From BJHQ01 sp964654285 (GTDB taxonomy: Bacteria > Planctomycetota > UBA11346), in contig CAZZJC010000014.1 in the NCBI GenBank assembly GCA_964654285.1, forward strand, positions 1 through 64,000: a stretch of DNA of 64,000 bases, written 5' to 3'. The position numbers were made by a program, and so were the translations under genes. Position 1 is the first letter of the stretch. Each line of letters opens with the position of its first letter. This document shows, one piece after another, positions 16,626 through 24,736 of the stretch. Below the pieces are notes generated by a model. The model searched no databases and was not told the DNA's origin. It saw only the letters and a list, made by a program, of their open reading frames with translations.

Positions 16626-17894
16626 TCAGGGGATGAACGCCGGTTCGGCGGTTTTCCGCCGCAGCGTCGGCGGATCGGCCAATCGACCCTCCTCACGGAT
16701 GATTTTGCCGGCCAGCCAGGCCTGGGCCCAAAGCTTCTTGGTCGCGGTGGACGATCGCCGCAGGCACGCGGCAGCGATGGGGCAGGACATGCCGATCGAC
16801 ACCGTCCGGCCATGGATGACCACCTCGACCGGCGGCACCTGCGGGTTGACCGGGAAGCCGTTGGGGCACCAGCGCAGGCCGATTGCCGAATCCGGCAACG
16901 GTAGCTGGCAGGTGTGGACCACCGGTTTGGCCTGAACCGTTTGCGCTCCCCCCTGGTGCGCTCTTGCCGCCTGGACGGCCGGGATGGTGATCGGCTTCGG
17001 CGCCGACGGCGCCTGGGCGGACTCACGATCTGCCGCCTTCCCACCCGGATAGAGCGCCTCCGCCGGATCCGCGGCCGGCCGGCTGGAGGTCACGGACGCC
17101 GTCGCGGCAACCGGTGCCGCCGCCGTCTGCGGCGCTTCGATCCGTGGCGTCACCACGGTCGCGGGCGTCGGTTCCCTGCCGAGCGCGAACACGCCAAGGC
17201 CTCCCGCCGCGACGATGACCAAGGTGGCTGCGGCGGTGAGCATCCAGGCGCCACCGGCCTTGGCGGCAGCGGTCTTGGCGCCGGTCCTGGCAGCGGCCCC
17301 GAGCGCGACGCGGGCGGCGAGGCCGGGCGGGCTTTCGCTCGCGCACAGGCCGGTGGCCAGGAAGGCGGTGATCGCGACCAGGCAGCCGGGCCCGAGCCGG
17401 CGCACCATGCGTTCGCGCAGCTCGCTGCGGGCTTTTTCCAGGCGCTTGTGCACGGCCGAGCGGCCGATGCCGCTGCCCTGGGCGAGATCATCGAGGCTGC
17501 GGCCCTGGATGTGGTGGGCGAGCAGCAGTTCGCGGCTGTCGGCATCGAGCTCGGCCAGGCAGTCGTCGACGATGCCGGCGATCTCGGCGGTCTCGACCGC
17601 GTGCTCCTGCTCGGCGATGGCGCAGTCGCTGCGGGCGCATCCGTCGCGGGTCGACGCCACCTGGCGCCGGTGCAGGCGGCCTTCGCTGCGCAGGCGGTTG
17701 AGCGCGGTCGAGCGGGCGCAGGCGTGCAGCCAGCCGGCATCGCTGGTGCGGGTGGTGCGCGGTGAACGCAGCAGGCGCACGAAGGTGTCCTGCGCCGCAT
17801 CGGCCGCGTCCTGGTCGTTGCCGAGGATGCGCCGGCAGGTGCTGTAGACGAGGTCGAAGTGCTGATCGACCAGCACGTCGGCGGGGGCGTTCAT
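16626..17894 (-). CDS. ECF sigma factor fused to a membrane anchor and C-terminal domain
   Basis: This 422-residue protein starts with a complete ECF core: region 2 (about residues 12-75, DLVYSTCRRILG through RSTALNRLRSEG) and region 4 (about 108-160, with SGIGRSAVHKRLEKARSEL). A weak hydrophobic patch (169-182) and a strong transmembrane helix (about 216-238) follow, then a Pro/Ala linker and an extracytoplasmic domain with several Cys. Fused extensions of this kind are known in planctomycete ECF groups and are thought to take the place of a separate anti-sigma. It converges with the M50-like gene. Confidence 0.88.
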   Translation of the reverse strand: MNAPADVLVDQHFDLVYSTCRRILGNDQDAADAAQDTFVRLLRSPRTTRTSDAGWLHACARSTALNRLRSEGRLHRRQVASTRDGCARSDCAIAEQEHAVETAEIAGIVDDCLAELDADSRELLLAHHIQGRSLDDLAQGSGIGRSAVHKRLEKARSELRERMVRRLGPGCLVAITAFLATGLCASESPPGLAARVALGAAARTGAKTAAAKAGGAWMLTAAATLVIVAAGGLGVFALGREPTPATVVTPRIEAPQTAAAPVAATASVTSSRPAADPAEALYPGGKAADRESAQAPSAPKPITIPAVQAARAHQGGAQTVQAKPVVHTCQLPLPDSAIGLRWCPNGFPVNPQVPPVEVVIHGRTVSIGMSCPIAAACLRRSSTATKKLWAQAWLAGKIIREEGRLADPPTLRRKTAEPAFIP

Positions 17895-18011
17895 GAGGGC
17901 GCAGGATGGGTCGCCACCGCCGACCGGGCCAGCCGGTGCGGATGGGCTCCCCGCCGGTGTTGCGTTGGGTGGATCAGTCCGTGTCCTGCCGGCCACAAGG
18001 CTGGAACCCGC

Positions 18012-19628
18012 ATGATCCGCAACCCCATCCTGCCCGGCTTCAATCCCGATCCCGCCATCTGCCGCGTCGGGGCCGACATCTACATCGCCACCTCGACCTT
18101 CGAGTGGTGGCCCGGCGTGCAGATCCACCACTCGCGCGACCTCGTGCACTGGCGCCTGGCGGTGCGACCGCTGACCCGGCCGGGCCAGCTCGATCTCCTC
18201 GGCGTGCCCGATTCGGGCGGCGTCTGGGCGCCCTGCCTGACGCACGCGCACGGCCGCTTCTGGCTCGTCTACACCAACACCGTGCACAAGCAGGGGGCCT
18301 TCAAGGACACCCCGAACTTCGTCGTCACCGCCGAGCGCATCGAGGGGCCGTGGTCGGATCCCGTCGCGCTCAACCGCACCGGATTCGACCCCAGCCTGTT
18401 CCATGATGACGATGGCCGCTCATGGCTGGTCACCATGCGCTGGAACCACCAGCCGCGCCGCAACCGCTTCGACGGGATCGTGCTGCAGGAGTTCGACCGC
18501 GCCGCCGGCCGGCTCATCGGCCCGGTGCACGACATCTTCCCCGGCAGCCCGCTGGGCGGCTGCGAGGGCCCGCACCTGTACCGCAGGGACGGCTGGTACT
18601 ACCTCCTCGTGGCCGAAGGCGGCACCGGCTGGGACCATGCGATCACCGTGGCGCGGTCGCGCCGCCTCACCGGGCCCTACGAGATCCATCCCGGCAACCC
18701 GCTCCTGACCAGTCGGGGCGACCCCGCGAATCCGCTGCAAAAATCCGGGCATGGCGGGCTGGTGCAGCTGGCCGACGGATCCTGGTGGGTCACGCATCTG
18801 TGCGCCCGGCCGCTGCCTGGCACCGCCGAGCCAGGCCGGCCCGGCACCGGCCGCTGCCTGCTCGGGCGCGAGACCGGCATCCAGCCCATCGTGTGGGGTG
18901 ACGACGGCTGGCCGCGTCTGGCCCACGGCGGCCGTTTCCCGGCGGCGACCCCGCCCGCGCCCCGCCTGCCGCCGCATCCCTGGCCAGCGGAACCGACCAC
19001 GTTCGATTTCGATGACGGCGTGCTGCCGGCCTGCTTCCAGTCGCCGCGCCGGCCGATCACGCCCGACTGGTGCGATCTGCGCAGCCGGCCGGGCTGGCTG
19101 CGCCTGCATGGCGGTGAAAGCCCGATGAGCCGCTTCCGCCAGAGCTGCCTGGCGCGCCGCATCACCGCCTGGGACAGCGGCGTCACCGCGCGCATCGACG
19201 CCGGGCCGCGACATCATCAGCATCTCGCCGCGCTCATGGCCCTCTACGACACCGAGCAGTGGTTCTCGCTCGGGATCACCTGGGACCGCGACCTGCCCGG
19301 CGGCGGCGGGCGGGTGCTGCGCCTGGCCTGGAACGACTGCGGCACCTACGACCAGGACGATGCGGCGCAGGTCGCACTCGCCCCCGGCGCGGTGGAGCTG
19401 CGCCTGGTGATCAGGCGCAGCCTGCTGACCTGCTGGTGGCGCCAGGACGCCGGCGCCTGGCGCCGCATCGGCGGCGACCTGGATGCGAGCAGGCTCAGCG
19501 ACGAATACGGCAACGGATCATCCTGGAACTTCACCGGATCGTGGTTCGGCGTGCAGGTGATGGATCTCGCCGGTGACGGCTGGCACGCGGACATCGACCG
19601 GATCGCGTTCAGCGACGGCTCCGCCTGA
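18012..19628 (+). CDS. glycoside hydrolase family 43, beta-xylosidase-like
   Basis: This 538-residue enzyme matches GH43, probably subfamily 11. The catalytic base lies in N-P-D-P-A near residue 13, the pKa-modulating Asp in G-F-D-P-S-L-F, and the acid in G-C-E-G-P-H-L. A C-terminal beta-sandwich of about 200 residues follows, as in GH43 beta-xylosidases. No signal peptide is present, so it likely acts on imported oligosaccharides from xylan or arabinoxylan. Its end overlaps the convergent GH63-like gene by 20 bases. Exact specificity (xylosidase or arabinofuranosidase) is open. Confidence 0.9.
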   Translation: MIRNPILPGFNPDPAICRVGADIYIATSTFEWWPGVQIHHSRDLVHWRLAVRPLTRPGQLDLLGVPDSGGVWAPCLTHAHGRFWLVYTNTVHKQGAFKDTPNFVVTAERIEGPWSDPVALNRTGFDPSLFHDDDGRSWLVTMRWNHQPRRNRFDGIVLQEFDRAAGRLIGPVHDIFPGSPLGGCEGPHLYRRDGWYYLLVAEGGTGWDHAITVARSRRLTGPYEIHPGNPLLTSRGDPANPLQKSGHGGLVQLADGSWWVTHLCARPLPGTAEPGRPGTGRCLLGRETGIQPIVWGDDGWPRLAHGGRFPAATPPAPRLPPHPWPAEPTTFDFDDGVLPACFQSPRRPITPDWCDLRSRPGWLRLHGGESPMSRFRQSCLARRITAWDSGVTARIDAGPRHHQHLAALMALYDTEQWFSLGITWDRDLPGGGGRVLRLAWNDCGTYDQDDAAQVALAPGAVELRLVIRRSLLTCWWRQDAGAWRRIGGDLDASRLSDEYGNGSSWNFTGSWFGVQVMDLAGDGWHADIDRIAFSDGSA

Positions 19629-21318
19629 GCCGCTGCGCCAGGACGAGGAACGCCGCCGCCGTCCAGGTGTAGCCGGGGTCGCGCAGGCTGGCGCCGGTGC
19701 GGGCGTCGAAGTTCTCGGCGAAGCCGGATTCCGCGCAGGTGGCGCAGAAGCGCTCGGCGATGCCGGCGGCGAGGTCGTGCTCGCCGACCTCCTCCAGGCC
19801 GAGCACCACCAGCAGGGTCGACGGGCCCCAGACCGGGCCGCGCCAGTAGCCGTCCGGGGTGTACAGCGGGCTGTCGAGCTGTTCCGTCGCCAGCCCGGCC
19901 GGGGTGATGAAGGTGCGGATGCGCGCCACCAGGGCGGCGATCACCGGCGCGGGCAGCCGCTGGCCGAGGACGATCGGCATGCAGTCGACCAGCGACCGCG
20001 AGGCGACCGCTTCGTGCTCGGGCAGCTTGATCCCGACGAACTGGCTGCCGTTCCACAGCCGCGCGACGAGATGCCGCGCCAGGCGGTCGCCCTGGCGGCG
20101 CCAGCGCGCCGCGTCGCTGCCGCGCCCGGTGGCCGCGAGCCAGTCGCAGCAGCGCACCAGGAAGGCGTTGAGATCCGGGCTGATCAGCGGGGCGCCGCGC
20201 ACCAGCAGGGTGCTGTTGTCCCAGCCCGAATCGTTGCCATGCAGGTAGTGGCAGAGCTCCTCGCCGGGCCAGCGCCGGTGCGCCAGCCACCAGGCGGTGA
20301 AGCGCGCCACGGTGGCGCGGAGCTCGCGCGTGCGCGCCGGCGTGCACCAGGCCGGATGCAGGCGCCGGAGTTCATCCAGCAGGACGCCCTGCACCGGGGG
20401 CTTGGAGAAATTATAGTGCTTGTAGCCGTCGGTCAGGAAGTCGGGATAGGCGCCGTGCGCGTCCTGGTGGTCGGCCATCAGCATGATCTGGTCGTGCGCC
20501 AGGGCCGGTTCGGTCGCGGCCAGGCCGAGCGCGTTGAGGATGTTGTCCCAGCTCCACACCCCATCCATCCAGTTGAGCGACATGAAGCAGGACTCGCGCC
20601 CCAGCAGCCCGGAAGGGCTCTTGAGGCACGACCACAGGGTCGACCCGGCGAGCCGGCGTGCGGCGGCGAAGCGCGGCGGCACCGGCAGCAGGCCGGCGGT
20701 GAAGCGCTGCAGGTCGCGGCGCGCGCTGCGCACGACGGCGGCGAAGCCCGGTCGCGGCCGGGGCGTCCAGGTGGATTCGTACTCGTCGATCGCCAGTTCC
20801 CAGGTGGCGCCGGCCATGGTCAGCGTTCCGCGCGTCGCGCGTTCGCCGTCCCAGCCGGTGTCGACGCTCAGCGTTCCGCGCAGGGGATCGCACTCGTAGC
20901 GGCGCAGGGCCCAGCGCAGGTTGACGCTGGTACGGCCGGCCGGTGCCGGCTGGATCACGGTCGGGTAGCCCAGGCCGCTCTGGCCGCCGCTGAGCGGCAC
21001 CCCCAGGCGCAGCGCGGCGCCGCGTCCGCGCAGGCGCAGCGTGCCGGGGGCTGAAAAAGCGGCTTCGATCACCCCGCCGCCGGCGACCTCCAGGCGCACC
21101 AGCTCCGGCGTGGCGGACAGCGTGTATTTCGCCGGTTTCCCCGCCCTGAGCGGCTGCAGCAGCATGAGCTCGCGCGGGATCACCGGGCGCAGGTGGTTCG
21201 AGCGCAGGTACAGCCCCGGCCCGAGCGGCTGGAACTGGGACTTGGTCGGGATGCTCAGGGAAAGCCAGCAGCCGCGTCGGCTGAAGGGGGTCCGGGCAAG
21301 GTCGAGGGTGATCGTCAT
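19609..21318 (-). CDS. GH63-like alpha/alpha-toroid glycosidase
   Basis: This 569-residue protein has an N-terminal beta-rich part and a C-terminal alpha/alpha toroid. Motifs W-S-W-D-N-I-L, D-G-Y-W-R-G-P-V-W-G-P and E-N-F-D-A-R-T-G are typical of GH63 and the related mannosylglycerate-hydrolase-like clan. It lacks a signal peptide. It is downstream of, and probably cotranscribed with, the other toroid enzyme (21387-22826). The sugar bond cleaved is unknown; alpha-glucosidic or alpha-mannosidic bonds are possible. Confidence 0.82.
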   Translation of the reverse strand: MTITLDLARTPFSRRGCWLSLSIPTKSQFQPLGPGLYLRSNHLRPVIPRELMLLQPLRAGKPAKYTLSATPELVRLEVAGGGVIEAAFSAPGTLRLRGRGAALRLGVPLSGGQSGLGYPTVIQPAPAGRTSVNLRWALRRYECDPLRGTLSVDTGWDGERATRGTLTMAGATWELAIDEYESTWTPRPRPGFAAVVRSARRDLQRFTAGLLPVPPRFAAARRLAGSTLWSCLKSPSGLLGRESCFMSLNWMDGVWSWDNILNALGLAATEPALAHDQIMLMADHQDAHGAYPDFLTDGYKHYNFSKPPVQGVLLDELRRLHPAWCTPARTRELRATVARFTAWWLAHRRWPGEELCHYLHGNDSGWDNSTLLVRGAPLISPDLNAFLVRCCDWLAATGRGSDAARWRRQGDRLARHLVARLWNGSQFVGIKLPEHEAVASRSLVDCMPIVLGQRLPAPVIAALVARIRTFITPAGLATEQLDSPLYTPDGYWRGPVWGPSTLLVVLGLEEVGEHDLAAGIAERFCATCAESGFAENFDARTGASLRDPGYTWTAAAFLVLAQRLRRSRR

Positions 21319-21386
21319 GGCGCCATCCTGCGCCGATGGCACCCGGCACCAGTCCTGCGTGCCGGTCCGCTGCCGCAGCTGCCGGC

Positions 21387-22826
21387 TCAGACGCCGAGTT
21401 CGACCGTGTGCCGGCCGGCGAGGCCGGCGGGCAGCAGCGGCTGCGCCAGCGGGCGTCCATCCAGGCGCGCGCCGGAGCCGGCGCCGACGACGCGCAGATC
21501 CAGCACCGCGTCGCGCCAGCGCAGGCCGTCGAGCGCCGCCTGGGCGACCCCGTCGGGCAGCAGCGGCGAGGTCAGGCGCAGGCCGTCGAGCTGGAAGCGC
21601 AGGCCGAACAGGGCGCGCAGCACCACGCGCAGGTAGCCGGTGGCGCACCAGGTCTGGCGGCCCCAGGGCGCGAAGTCGGTCCAGCGGATGCCGCCCTGGG
21701 GGGTGCGGCCGCCCTCCTGCCGGCCGCCATCGGGCCGACCGGTCTCGGGGTGGATGACCTCGCTGAAGTGCCCGTTCTCGGCGGTGCGCTTGGCGAGCGC
21801 GAGGAACTCGCCCGAGAAGGTCGCGCGGTCGCCGCAGCGGGCGGCGGCATCGGCCCAGAACAGGTTGATGTGGGGCCAGACCGCCGCGTGGCGGCCGACG
21901 ATGCCCGGCCCCTGGCCGGCGTAGCGTTCCCAGTCGGGGAAGATGCTCGCCAGTCCTGCCGGGCTGCGGCGCGCGGTGGCGAGCACCCGCCTGGCGCGGG
22001 CCGGATCCGCCACCTGGTTGAGGATGGCCAGGGCGAGCCCGAGACCTTCCTGGCGGTCGCTGCCGCCCCAGGCGTCGGCGAGGAACCGGTAGGTGCCGCG
22101 CGCTTCATCCCACAGGGCGCGGTCGATGGCGGCGCGCAGGGCGGCGGCCTTGGCCGGCCACGCGCCGGGGTCTGCGCCCGCCGCCAGCGCCAGGGCGGCC
22201 GCGTCATCGTAGGCGCGGGCGTAGACGCAGTTGGTCGACAGGACCATGGCGGGGAACCGGGCCGGCGCGGCCGCCAGCGCGGGATCGCGCGGCTGCCAAT
22301 GCTCGATGCCGCCGGCCCCGTCGACGGTGTCGGCATAGCGGTCGGGATAGCCGCTCACGCCATCCAGATAGCAGCCGCCGCCATGGAACAGGCCGGTCGC
22401 GGGGTTGAAGGCGGTGCGTTCCCAGCCGTCCAGGCTCGCACGGGCGGCGGCCAGGGCCGGGGCGATCAGCGCACGGTCGCCGGTCTGGCGGATGTAGGCC
22501 CACATCCCGGTGATCCAGATCGCGGCGTCCCACTGCTGCCCGCCGATGCGCCAGGCGCCGCCATCCTGCACCAGGCAGCCGAGCAGGGTGTCGCGCGCGG
22601 CCTCGGGCACGAGCAGGCCGGCCCCGTTCCAGGCCTGGATCGCGGCATCCCGCGTCCACGGATCGTCGTAGAACAGCCCGGCCAGGATCTGCGGCCGGTC
22701 GCCGCCGGCCCAGGTCGACGGATACGGCCGGATGTTTCCCAGCAGATCGCCGATGGCGCAGCGCCAGGCCTGATCGATGCGGCGGTGGCCGGTGCGCAGC
22801 ACCGGCATGGCGAGGAGATCGGTCAT
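21387..22826 (-). CDS. six-hairpin (alpha/alpha toroid) glycosidase
   Basis: This 479-residue protein consists mainly of a six-hairpin toroid with repeated W-D/E pairs such as YDDPWTRDAAIQAW and G-Q-Q-W-D-A-A-I-W-I-T-G-M-W, and a small C-terminal sheet. It resembles trehalase-, GH37- or debranching-type glycosidases but I cannot place it in one family. No signal peptide. It is immediately upstream of the GH63-like gene (about 68 bases), so the two form an intracellular oligosaccharide-processing pair. Just upstream lies the repeat-rich non-coding kilobase. Confidence 0.72.
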   Translation of the reverse strand: MTDLLAMPVLRTGHRRIDQAWRCAIGDLLGNIRPYPSTWAGGDRPQILAGLFYDDPWTRDAAIQAWNGAGLLVPEAARDTLLGCLVQDGGAWRIGGQQWDAAIWITGMWAYIRQTGDRALIAPALAAARASLDGWERTAFNPATGLFHGGGCYLDGVSGYPDRYADTVDGAGGIEHWQPRDPALAAAPARFPAMVLSTNCVYARAYDDAAALALAAGADPGAWPAKAAALRAAIDRALWDEARGTYRFLADAWGGSDRQEGLGLALAILNQVADPARARRVLATARRSPAGLASIFPDWERYAGQGPGIVGRHAAVWPHINLFWADAAARCGDRATFSGEFLALAKRTAENGHFSEVIHPETGRPDGGRQEGGRTPQGGIRWTDFAPWGRQTWCATGYLRVVLRALFGLRFQLDGLRLTSPLLPDGVAQAALDGLRWRDAVLDLRVVGAGSGARLDGRPLAQPLLPAGLAGRHTVELGV

Positions 22827-22907
22827 GCGCCCAGACTGATGCCGATGGGTGGTGCGCCAAGGGGTTGAGCATCCGACGCCGCGGGTCAGACCCGGAGCCG
22901 CTTCCAA

Positions 22908-23189
22908 AGAACTTCCCCACTTCGCGGGGTTCCGGCTGCGCCGGAAGAGCCGGCTTCGCCGTCCCAAGTTCTTGTTTGTCCGGGGGCTGCCCGCCCCCGT
23001 AACGCGCCTTCGGCGCTCCCCCGTGAGCAGCCTGAAGGCTGCTTCGACAGAACTTCCCCACTTCGCGGGGTTCCGGCTGCGCCGGAAGAGCCGGCTTCGC
23101 CGTCCCAAGTTCTTGTTGGTCCGGGGGCTGCCCGCCCCCGTAACGCGCCTTCGGCGCTCCCCCGTGAGCAGCCTGAAGGCTGCTCACGA
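22908..23189. repeat. two tandem copies of a 141-bp hairpin cluster
   Basis: A unit beginning AGAACTTCCCCACTTCGCGG is repeated with an exact 141-base shift. Each unit contains several short palindromes: CCACTTCGCGGGG, TTCCGGCTGCGCCGGAA, CCGGCTTCGCCG, GGGGGCTGCCCGCCCCC, GCGCCTTCGGCGC and AGCAGCCTGAAGGCTGCT. The multi-hairpin form is like BIME/REP clusters. There is little divergence between the two copies, so the duplication is recent. Confidence 0.85.
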
Positions 23190-23190
23190 G

Positions 23191-23249
23191 CCGGCCTTCC
23201 TGGGAGCGCCGGCGGCTCGCCGGCCGAAACAGCGGCATCCGCAGGATGT
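23191..23249. repeat. dispersed GGAGCGCC-type palindromic repeat, copy 1
   Basis: CCGGCCTTCCTGGGAGCGCC, then CTCGCCGGC and a GCGGCATCCGCAGGATG tail, closely matches a second copy at 60067-60130. The shared core with compensating palindromes points to a genome-wide family of extragenic palindromes. Confidence 0.75.
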
Positions 23250-23376
23250 CACCAATCGAATCATGCGGCAGCCTGGGACAGACCCGATCCAGGCTTCCAG
23301 GACGGTACCGCGCTGTCTACCGATCGCCGGCTGACCGCTGTCCGCCCTGCTCAGCATCGACGTGGCTCCATAGTGA

Positions 23377-23511
23377 GGATTCACCAACAGGTTGACGAAC
23401 CCAGGTACGATTCCGGTAGCCGCGAGAAATTGATCTGCAGGTAACAACCGGAAATTCGTGCGGGCCGAGGCCCACCGATCCAGGCACTATCGTCAACCTG
23501 TTGGTGAATCC
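23377..23511. repeat. 135-bp element with perfect 21-bp inverted-repeat ends, copy A
   Basis: GGATTCACCAACAGGTTGACG (first 21 bases, 23377-23397) is the exact reverse complement of 23491-23511, with a 93-base interior. The interior contains GGAAATT- and CCGAGGCCC-like blocks. This could form a long-stem RNA or be a MITE-like element. Confidence 0.85.
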
Positions 23512-23694
23512 TGAATAATCGCCTTTCGGCATGCAGGCGGCCAAAGGCGCCTATGGCTTCCGGAAATTCTGGCCGCTGAGATTCCGGAAATTCTGGCCGG
23601 TGCCCGCCCTGCGGGTCCATGGGGATCCTGCCTGTAGGGTGGTCGCACCAGCACTGCGGACTGGCGAGAATGCCCTTGGTTCCAAGCTTGTTCA

Positions 23695-23827
23695 GGATGC
23701 ATCAGCAGGTTGACGCGAAGAACATCGACTTGCGGGCAGCGGGCCAGCGCGAAATTCAGATTGGTATGAATCAATCCCATGCGGCCATCGGAGGCCTACC
23801 TGGATTCGTCAAGCTGTTGGTGAGTCC
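23695..23827. repeat. diverged 133-bp inverted-repeat element, copy B
   Basis: Its ends, 23695-23715 and 23807-23827, match those of copy A with a few substitutions. Its interior aligns partly with copy A (GCGAAATT, GCGGCC, GGAGGCC, GGATTCGTCAA). The similar size and end sequences show common ancestry, but the sequence has drifted. Confidence 0.7.
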
Positions 23828-23932
23828 CCAGGAGGCGCTGACACCGCATGGTGGATCAACATGCCCAGGCATGATCCGAGGCACGAGCCAGCCATCCGGT
23901 GATAGAGATCAGAGGCGGTCCTGGTCTGGTGG

Positions 23933-24505
23933 TCAGGCCAGCCGGCCCATGAATTCCAGTTCGCTGACATAGATGGAGGCCACCATCCGTCGCATGCGGT
24001 CGCGGAATTCAACCCTGGCCTCGGGCAGGCTGAGTGAGGACCAGAGGGCAAATTTGTCTCGCCGCATCGCGGCACCAGACAGCATCTCGTTGATCAGCGT
24101 CGTCAGTGAACAGATGTTTCTTTTTTGACCCTCTCCATAATGAGTCAGCAATCGATCAATCACCATCGGCGTCCACCAGTCCGCTTGCGGGATCTCAATC
24201 ACTCCCAAGAGCAACAGTCGGTATGCCAGCATCACGACCTCGTGGGTGGGTCCCCACAGGTGTTCCGCCAAGGGATCGACGATCGCCGCCGCGATGCCGG
24301 TGATCTGGTCATGCGGAGACCGTTGAAGCACTTCGCCCAGCAAGCGACGGCGTTCGCGATTGATCGCGGCGATCTGGTCAAGACAGGCCTTTTTCACCTG
24401 CTCGGGGATGAGATCGGGAGGACACTGCAAGCGCAGGGTCAGCGATCCGTCCTTGAGATGGGCGCGAACGCGTTCAGGCATTTCAAGCGGTGTGGCGGAG
24501 GACAT
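23933..24505 (-). CDS. hypothetical protein of unknown function
   Basis: This 190-residue protein starts at an ATG after GGAAGAA, with an upstream extension to 24589 rejected because it lacks a ribosome-binding site. It is mostly helical, with charged N-terminal and C-terminal parts and no signal peptide or membrane helix. The composition is lower in GC than neighbours. It lies between the repeat-rich stretch and a 231-base empty gap. I recognise no family. Confidence 0.7.
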   Translation of the reverse strand: MSSATPLEMPERVRAHLKDGSLTLRLQCPPDLIPEQVKKACLDQIAAINRERRRLLGEVLQRSPHDQITGIAAAIVDPLAEHLWGPTHEVVMLAYRLLLLGVIEIPQADWWTPMVIDRLLTHYGEGQKRNICSLTTLINEMLSGAAMRRDKFALWSSLSLPEARVEFRDRMRRMVASIYVSELEFMGRLA

Positions 24506-24736
24506 CGGGTTCTTCCGTAGGGAGTGGTTCCTGAGCGAAAGTACCCCGAGCCGAGTCCGGCGACAAGACCATTCAAGAGGACGAAGCATCTGCGTCCGCA
24601 GTGCATTCGAAGCGCGATCCGGGGTCAGAGGTGCACATCAAACCCGCATCCCGCATCACCCCATCCGCCGCAGGTCATCGCAGGCAATCGGATGCTGGAA
24701 TTGCGGAATATCGCCAAGTGCAGGATGAAACGACGC

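Larger units (their letters stand above)
22827..23932. other. repeat-rich non-coding stretch of about 1.1 kb
   Basis: No gene is supported here; the frames in it are shadows of repeats. It holds a duplicated 141-bp hairpin cluster (22908-23189), a TTCCTGGGAGCGCC dispersed element (23191-23249), and two diverged 135-bp inverted-repeat elements (23377-23511 and 23695-23827). It also has a tandem pair of 18-mers (23558-23575 and 23582-23599). Confidence 0.7.

Noticed and set aside
22849..23334. Open frame with repeated LPHFAGFRLRRK segments
   Set aside because: It only reflects the tandem 141-bp palindrome cluster; the hairpins explain the pattern better than coding.
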